This document shows, piece by piece, positions 34,236 to 38,882 of a stretch of DNA of 38,882 nucleotides (within the stretch, counting starts at the first letter, position 1; each line of letters begins with the position of its first letter). A program made the translations under genes and the position numbers. The DNA comes from Saccharofermentans sp. (GTDB taxonomy: Bacteria > Bacillota_A > Clostridia > Saccharofermentanales > Saccharofermentanaceae), in NCBI GenBank assembly GCA_024692105.1, contig JAILMZ010000079.1:1-38882 (forward strand). The letters are read 5' to 3'. The notes below the pieces were generated by a model, which worked only from the letters and a program-made list of their open reading frames with translations, searched no databases and was not told the origin of the DNA.

Positions 34236-36163
34236 CAGCCTTTAACGCTCTCCAGGTCTTCCATCCAAAGGGTGTACTTTGCATCAGAAGGCATTCTCCA
34301 GTCGCCTCTCGGAGACAGCGAGACTGTACCGACCTTGGGACCGTCAGGCACACAGGATCTCTTGAACTGCTGCGTGAAGAACCTTCTGAGGAACGTCTCT
34401 TCCCACTTGTAGATGGTATCGGCATCGTACTCACCGTCGAAAGCAATGAGCGCGAGGCGGTATATCTTGGACGGCGCGAAACCGTATCTGATCATGTAGT
34501 ACAGGAAGAAGTCGTGCAGCTCGTAAGGACCGACAGTCTCTTCCGTCTTCTGCGAGATCTTGCCGTCTTCCGTCGGCGGAAGCAGCTCGGGAGATACGGG
34601 AGTAGCCACGATATCAGCAAGAGCCTTGGACAGAGTCGGATTCTCGTCAGCCGTGCGTGCCGATTCATAGGATACAAGGTATCTTACGAGAGTCTTCGGT
34701 ATCGAGCAGTTAACGCCGTACATCGACATATGATCGCCGTTGTATGTAGCCCAGCCTAAAGCAAGCTCTGACAGATCGCCCGTACCGATGACAATACCGC
34801 CCTCCTGGTTTGCAACATCCATGAGGATCTGCGTACGCTCTCTGGCCTGAGAGTTTTCGTATGTGATGTCTCTTACTTCCGGATCGTGTCCGATATCGGA
34901 GAAGTGCTGCGAGACCGCGTCAGAGATGGATATCTCCCTTAATGTGCAGCCGTACTCCTCAGCGATGTTTATTGAGTTATTCTTAGTCCTTGCCGTAGTA
35001 CCGAAGCCCGGCATCGTAATGCCGATGATATTCTTGCGGTCAAGGCCTAACTTATCGAAAGCATGTATCGTAACTATAAGCGCAAGCGTTGAATCAAGAC
35101 CGCCGGACAGGCCGATAACAGCCTTCTGGCTTCCGATGGCCTTAAGTCTGGTATAAAGACCTGCCGCCTGCATGTTAAGGATGTCTTCGCATCTCTGCTC
35201 GAGATCGTCCTTGGAAGAAGGCACGAACGGTGTCTTGCTGATCTTCCTGTTAAGCTTGATGTCCGGGAACTCCGCGTCAAACTCAACAATGTCAACACCG
35301 TTATATCCGTCTAAGTCGCTGTAGAAAGTATTGCTCCTTCTTCTGTCGGCATCGATGCGGTCAAGATCGATATCGGCAAAAAGGATTGCATCTTCTTCGT
35401 TGTCGTTGGCAAATCTCTTGCTCTCTGCCCTTATCTTGCCGTTCTCCGCAATGAGGTTATGACCTGCAAATACCAGATCCTGAGTGGACTCACCGAGACC
35501 TGAATCGGCATAGACATAAGCTGCCATGAGCTTGGCGCTCTGCATCTTAACGAGGTCTCTTCTGAACTTCGCCTTGCCGATGATCTCATCGGAGCAGCTT
35601 AAGTTGAAGATGACCTGCGCACCGCACTGCACATAATCAACGGAAGGGCTTGAAGCTACCCACAGGTCTTCGCATATCTCGACCGCGAAAGAGAAATCAC
35701 CGCAGTTGAACACGGCCCTGCCGAAGCATACATCATCATTAGTCATGATGACTCCTTCATCGACATAAGGCGTGAAATGTCTTAATTCATAGAACTCGGA
35801 ATGATTGGGGATATTCTGCTTGGGAACGATGCCGACTATGTCTCCCTGATGGAGAACGGCAGCAACGTTATAGAGCTTATCTCCGAGCTGGTAAGGAAGA
35901 CCGACGATTATTATCGTATTGAGGTCCTCTGTCTGCTCTGCCAGGTCATACAGGCCGTTGATGGCTTTGTCGAGCAGGCTGTTCTGCAGGAACAGATCTC
36001 CGCAGGTATAACCGGTCAGGCCGAGCTCGGGGAAAACGATGGCAGCACAGTCATTGGATGCTGCCTTGCGTGCGAGTTCAACCGTCTGCGCCACATTGTA
36101 ATCAACGTCGCCGACCTTTACGCTGGGGCTTGCCGCCGCCACTCTGATAAAACCGTCAAGCAT
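34235..36163 (-). CDS. nadE: Glutamine-dependent NAD+ synthetase
   Basis: A 642-residue two-domain enzyme. The N-terminal nitrilase-type glutaminase carries the catalytic triad E46 (FPELGLTGY), K115 (GIVPKQNIPN) and C164 (VEICEDLW). The C-terminal synthetase has the ATP-pyrophosphatase loop GLSGGLDST (351-359) and GTGDLSELALGW. It makes NAD from deamido-NAD, ATP and glutamine. GGGAGG lies 7 nt before the ATG. A perfect TATAAT -10 (minus strand, 36194-36199) lies about 30 nt upstream but the -35 is poor. It is the first gene of the eight-gene operon down to the GH114-like lipoprotein. Confidence 0.96.
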   Translation of the reverse strand: MLDGFIRVAAASPSVKVGDVDYNVAQTVELARKAASNDCAAIVFPELGLTGYTCGDLFLQNSLLDKAINGLYDLAEQTEDLNTIIIVGLPYQLGDKLYNVAAVLHQGDIVGIVPKQNIPNHSEFYELRHFTPYVDEGVIMTNDDVCFGRAVFNCGDFSFAVEICEDLWVASSPSVDYVQCGAQVIFNLSCSDEIIGKAKFRRDLVKMQSAKLMAAYVYADSGLGESTQDLVFAGHNLIAENGKIRAESKRFANDNEEDAILFADIDLDRIDADRRRSNTFYSDLDGYNGVDIVEFDAEFPDIKLNRKISKTPFVPSSKDDLEQRCEDILNMQAAGLYTRLKAIGSQKAVIGLSGGLDSTLALIVTIHAFDKLGLDRKNIIGITMPGFGTTARTKNNSINIAEEYGCTLREISISDAVSQHFSDIGHDPEVRDITYENSQARERTQILMDVANQEGGIVIGTGDLSELALGWATYNGDHMSMYGVNCSIPKTLVRYLVSYESARTADENPTLSKALADIVATPVSPELLPPTEDGKISQKTEETVGPYELHDFFLYYMIRYGFAPSKIYRLALIAFDGEYDADTIYKWEETFLRRFFTQQFKRSCVPDGPKVGTVSLSPRGDWRMPSDAKYTLWMEDLESVKG

Positions 36164-36258
36164 ATGAATACCTCCCGGATGATCTATCCGTTTATTATAA
36201 CATTAGAGGCAGAAAATATATCTAAGGCTATCTCGAATGTATCACTTTATAGCTGTTA

Positions 36259-36969
36259 TTAAGATCCAAGCGCAACGAATGCATCATATAGCAGCTGCAG
36301 ATCGTCAGTTTCAAAGGGCGGTAAGACTTTACTGGATGTAGTCGGCACATTATCCGGGTTAAAGTCATAATAATCAACAATAAAAATAGCAAACTGTTTG
36401 TTGATGGCACATACAGTACACGGCTGTTCCCACCCCATATAATCGTCACTTACCGGTGTTAAGGTAGCGTTGAATGTGTCTCCGACCGTCAGGTTCTTAT
36501 ATAAATCTGAATCTATATCGAGCTCTACAACCATAAACCATAGAGTACTTCCAACAAACGGGTTACTCTCGCTGAAGATTATGTCTTTATGGCACAATAT
36601 GCCGTCTATCACGCCATCCTCATAGGTTATTGTGTGATGCTGCCCATCGTCGATGTACCAATTCTCGCAATATGCTTCATATTCTGATACGACAAGAGTC
36701 GGCGTACCATCAGTCAGTTCAAGACCGCTCTGTTCAAAAACAGTCTCAACAACCTCGTCAAGCGTCATATCAAGCGTAGCAGATTCAGTTGTGGTCTCTT
36801 CTGTTGTAGTCTCTTCCGTTGTAGTTTCTTCAGTTATCTTCTCTTCTGTCGTATCATCAGTGGCTTCTTCGCTTTCAACGTTTGCAGCTGTCTCCACAGG
36901 AGTTGTACCACATGCTGTCAATGATATAAGGAGTAAACTTGTGATAAATGTCGCTAATAGCTTCTTCAT
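36259..36969 (-). CDS. Predicted lipoprotein with Thr/Glu-repeat linker
   Basis: A 236-residue protein with a lipoprotein signal MKKLLATFITSLLLISLTAC (acylated cysteine C20). It is followed by a low-complexity acidic linker of about 45 residues in which ETTTE repeats several times, then a compact domain of about 165 residues with beta strands and a few cysteines (TLVVSEYEAYC, YEDGVIDGILCHKDIIF, LWFMVVELDI, DTFNATLTPVSDD). No family recognised. The linker probably spans the wall. It stands alone, 95 nt upstream of nadE, behind a 328-nt region with motif repeats and hairpins. Confidence 0.7.
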   Translation of the reverse strand: MKKLLATFITSLLLISLTACGTTPVETAANVESEEATDDTTEEKITEETTTEETTTEETTTESATLDMTLDEVVETVFEQSGLELTDGTPTLVVSEYEAYCENWYIDDGQHHTITYEDGVIDGILCHKDIIFSESNPFVGSTLWFMVVELDIDSDLYKNLTVGDTFNATLTPVSDDYMGWEQPCTVCAINKQFAIFIVDYYDFNPDNVPTTSSKVLPPFETDDLQLLYDAFVALGS

Positions 36970-37021
36970 ATTTTTCCCTTCGCTATCTTTAAGTATTTAG
37001 GATTCATTAATAACTTGCGAA

Positions 37022-37101
37022 GCAAGAAATCATCCGATAGCCGTAGGATATCAATATATTACCTACTAGGCAAGAAATTGACTGATAGCAGCAGGATATC
37101 A
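37022..37101. repeat. Imperfect 32-bp direct repeats
   Basis: Copies at 37022-37053 and 37070-37101 share GCAAGAAAT, GATAGC and AGGATATCA blocks (25 of 32 identical), spaced 48 bp start to start. Just before copy one lies the small hairpin CTTGC-GAA-GCAAG (37014-37026). Noncoding. Confidence 0.6.
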
Positions 37102-37135
37102 GCGCTTTAAGATGTGGATACTTTTTCTTTCAGGC

Positions 37136-37241
37136 AGAGTTACCCTATTGGGTAAGTCAATAGGTAACTCTTTACTTAATCGTATAGCAAATTGACGAAC
37201 TTACCCTATACAGTTACCCATAAGGGTAAGTTGCATGGTAA
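37136..37241. promoter_or_regulatory. Cluster of TTACCC/GGGTAA motifs in two hairpins
   Basis: Five exact TTACCC or GGGTAA hexamers (37140, 37150, 37201, 37214, 37224) and two partial NGGTAA copies (37162, 37236) lie within about 100 bp. They form a hairpin at 37136-37171 (14-bp arms, one bulge) and another at 37198-37232 (9-bp arms). The region lies between the lipoprotein gene and the rpsO terminator. Role unknown. Confidence 0.6.
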
Positions 37242-37243
37242 CA

Positions 37244-37275
37244 AATTAAAAAAGCGGTCCCCAAAGGAACCGCTT
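37244..37275 (-). terminator. Terminator of rpsO
   Basis: On the minus strand, AAGCGGTTCC and GGACCGCTT pair (37252-37260 with 37266-37275) and are followed by TTTTTTAATTTG. It lies just after the rpsO stop. Confidence 0.9.
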
Positions 37276-37297
37276 CTCTGCATAATCTGTTGAAAGA

Positions 37298-37564
37298 TTA
37301 CTTTCTGATGCCGAGCTTTGCGATAAGTGTTCTGTAACGCTCGATATCAACTGCTGCAAGGTAGTCAAGGATGTTTCTTCTCTTACCAACCATCATGAGA
37401 AGTCCTCTTCTGCTGTGGTGGTCACCCTTGTGAGTCTTGAGGTGTTCTGTGAGGTGATTGATTCTGTAAGTAAGAAGTGCAACCTGTACCTCAGGAGAAC
37501 CTGTATCGCCCTCAGAGAGTGCATATTCCTTGATGATAGCCTGCTTGTCGAAAGATGCTGACAT
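37298..37564 (-). CDS. rpsO: 30S ribosomal protein S15
   Basis: An 88-residue protein starting [16 protein letters not shown]. This start is set by AAAGGAGG 8 nt upstream; an upstream extension would cross the leader. The S15 signature [48 protein letters not shown] is complete. S15 binds the central domain of 16S rRNA in early 30S assembly. A strong promoter lies about 90 nt upstream and a terminator follows, so it is a single-gene unit. In many bacteria pnp follows directly; here it does not. Confidence 0.98.
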   Translation of the reverse strand: MSASFDKQAIIKEYALSEGDTGSPEVQVALLTYRINHLTEHLKTHKGDHHSRRGLLMMVGKRRNILDYLAAVDIERYRTLIAKLGIRK

Positions 37565-37645
37565 AGATCTTTCCTCCTTTAGAATTAATACGCCAAAATC
37601 GAAGGTAAGGGTCGGAGTCTTCCGCAAAACTGCGATTAAGGCAAC
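37565..37645 (-). promoter_or_regulatory. rpsO leader, possible S15 autoregulatory RNA
   Basis: About 80 nt of leader between the promoter and the rpsO start. It has small hairpins CGCA-GTTT-TGCG and CGGA-AGAC-TCCG next to each other. rpsO leaders commonly bind S15 for feedback control; the particular S15 motif could not be confirmed by eye. Confidence 0.3.
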
Positions 37646-37651
37646 TTGGTG

Positions 37652-37680
37652 ATAATACCATCAGTTCCTTTGTTTGTAAA
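37652..37680 (-). promoter_or_regulatory. Sigma-A promoter of rpsO
   Basis: Minus strand TTTACA (37675-37680), exactly 17 nt, TATTAT (37652-37657); both hexamers match the consensus at five of six positions. Confidence 0.85.
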
Positions 37681-37690
37681 GTGTCCGAGC

Positions 37691-37724
37691 CTATAAACAG
37701 CGGCTGCCCGTTAAGACAGCCGCC
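37691..37724 (-). terminator. Probable terminator of the pyrophosphatase gene
   Basis: GCGGCTG (37700-37706) and CAGCCGC (37717-37723) form a hairpin 27 nt after the pyrophosphatase stop. The following minus-strand sequence TGTTTATAGG is only modestly T-rich. Confidence 0.6.
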
Positions 37725-37750
37725 ATTAGTTCCAAACTATAAGCCGGTAA

Positions 37751-38882
37751 TTAACCGAAGAGCTTGAAGTTCCTGATGATAGGAGCGATCGTATTTGCAA
37801 CTGTGGACATAAGCTTGATGAAGATGTCCAGTGCAACGCCGACTACGTCCTTACGTGTGTCGCCGATCGTATCACCTGTAACGGAAGCCTTGTGCGCGGG
37901 AGAACCCTTGCCGTGGCCCTCGAGCATGCCCTGCTCGATGTACTTCTTGGCATTATCGAATGCACCGCCGGAGTTACCCATGAAGATAGCTCTCGGAATA
38001 GCAACGATCGTAGCGCCTACGAGGATACCGCCTACGAACTCAACGCCGAGGATAAGACCGCCAACGATAGGAATGAGAAGTGCGAGGACTGAAGGAAGAA
38101 CCATTCTGTGGATAGCTTCCTTAGCAGCCATCTCGATCATCATGTTGTAGTCAGGCTTAGCCTTACCATCGAGGACTTCCTGTGTCATCTGCTTGTCGCC
38201 GACATCAGCCATGATCTTAGCCGCGTCAATGGTGTTATCCGTGAGGATAGCGCAGAAGTACTCAACGAGTGCGCCGCCGAGGATACCGCCGGCTACGACG
38301 AAGAATGAAGCGAAGTTAAGGGACAGAGGCTCACCTACTGTTGTGTAGTTACCAACATAAGCCATGATGAGGGAGACTGTAGCAAATGCTGCAGAACCGA
38401 TTGCGAAGCCCTTACCGATAGCAGCTGTTGTGTTACCAACCGCGTCGAGCTTATCTGTGATCTTACGAACGTCAGGTGCGAGGTGGCAAGCTTCTGCAAG
38501 ACCGCCTGCGTTATCTGCGATAGGACCGAATGCATCGATGGATACCGTAGCACCAACGAATGCGAGCATTCCGAGTGCGGAGATGGCGATACCGTAAGAA
38601 CCGCCGATCACACCGGAGATTATGAGTGCAACGATGATAACGAATACAGGAAGAAGAACAGATCTTGATCCTACTGCGTCACCTTTGGTAACAACGAAAG
38701 CCTCACCCTCTGTGCACATCTCGGCAAGCTTCTGTGTAGGTTTGTGATCTGTGGAAGTGTAGTACTCTGTGATGATACCGATAGCGATACCAGCAACGAT
38801 ACCCATTATCGAAGATACCCAGGGGGAAGCCCAGCCGAGCTTGAAGTCTTCATAAAGGGGAACATTGTTGAAGATAAGATAT
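37751..38882 (-). CDS. hppA: Membrane-bound cation-translocating pyrophosphatase, C-terminal part (partial)
   Basis: The frame runs open to the window edge, so about 376 C-terminal residues are visible and the N-terminal substrate-binding part is missing. The 38806 ATG is internal, since conserved-looking sequence (PLYEDFKLGWASPWVSSIMG) continues upstream of it. Motifs are GPIADNAGGLAE, GNTTAAIGKGFAIGSAA, FMGNSGGAFDNAKKYIE and KASVTGDTIGDTRKDVVG, with about eight membrane segments. The enzyme couples PPi hydrolysis to H+ or Na+ pumping. The Ala in GNTTAA is the residue typical of K+-dependent enzymes; K+-independent ones carry Lys there. A terminator hairpin follows. Confidence 0.95.
   Translation of the reverse strand, partial: YLIFNNVPLYEDFKLGWASPWVSSIMGIVAGIAIGIITEYYTSTDHKPTQKLAEMCTEGEAFVVTKGDAVGSRSVLLPVFVIIVALIISGVIGGSYGIAISALGMLAFVGATVSIDAFGPIADNAGGLAEACHLAPDVRKITDKLDAVGNTTAAIGKGFAIGSAAFATVSLIMAYVGNYTTVGEPLSLNFASFFVVAGGILGGALVEYFCAILTDNTIDAAKIMADVGDKQMTQEVLDGKAKPDYNMMIEMAAKEAIHRMVLPSVLALLIPIVGGLILGVEFVGGILVGATIVAIPRAIFMGNSGGAFDNAKKYIEQGMLEGHGKGSPAHKASVTGDTIGDTRKDVVGVALDIFIKLMSTVANTIAPIIRNFKLFG

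Noticed and set aside
37136..37171. Hairpin as a plus-strand terminator
   Set aside because: There is no plus-strand gene upstream and no good T-tract on either strand.

Overview
The window looks like chromosomal DNA of an anaerobic Clostridia-type Firmicute of moderate GC. The evidence is strong AGGAGG-type ribosome binding sites, TTGACA/TATAAT-type promoters, a textbook CIRCE operator ahead of groES-groEL, an LCP-family wall protein, [4Fe-4S] 2-hydroxyacyl-CoA dehydratase genes with their activase, and a pyrophosphatase of the K+-dependent sequence type. No rRNA, tRNA, phage, IS element or CRISPR array was found. Nearly all genes are on the minus strand; the exceptions are the 3' end of argH at the left edge and a two-component pair at 22.3-24.6 kb.

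Layout by coordinate (minus-strand transcription runs right to left): argH end and a bidirectional terminator (1-294). Three tandem zinc-ribbon membrane proteins with their own promoter (311-1904). A long run of closely packed genes from 17323 down to 2005: a membrane protein and acyl-ACP thioesterase; a Gld-type ABC exporter with DUF4340-like and DUF5711-like partners; a CYTH protein; two FAD flavoproteins; the ACT/UPF0210 pair; a membrane protein; a cytoplasmic GH13 enzyme; a lipoprotein. Then groES-groEL with CIRCE, followed by an unusual hairpin and repeat tail (17352-19600). Then an LCP protein, galE, and a plus-strand response regulator/histidine kinase pair (19627-24550). An unrecognised, possibly nuclease-fold protein and a 73-bp tandem repeat (24547-25668) follow. 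Next is pnp with a structured leader (25734-28107).

From 36163 down to 28112 lies an eight-gene overlapping operon: nadE, two 2-hydroxyacyl-CoA dehydratase-family subunits, the activase, gcvH, lplA, lpdA and a GH114-like lipoprotein. It joins NAD synthesis, ATP-driven iron-sulfur chemistry and a complete lipoyl-carrier module (carrier, ligase, dehydrogenase), with no other glycine-cleavage gene present. A lipoprotein, rpsO with a clear promoter, and the 3' part of a membrane pyrophosphatase close the window.

The most interesting unexplained items are the pnp leader (two abutting helices, one hiding the ribosome binding site with a 16S-tail-like anti-SD), the 73-bp repeats with one compensatory base change, the dehydratase-lipoyl operon with a very cysteine-rich subunit, the hairpin plus 38-bp repeats after groEL, and a TTACCC/GGGTAA motif cluster between rpsO and a lipoprotein gene. 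All functional statements come from reading the sequence; no database search was run.
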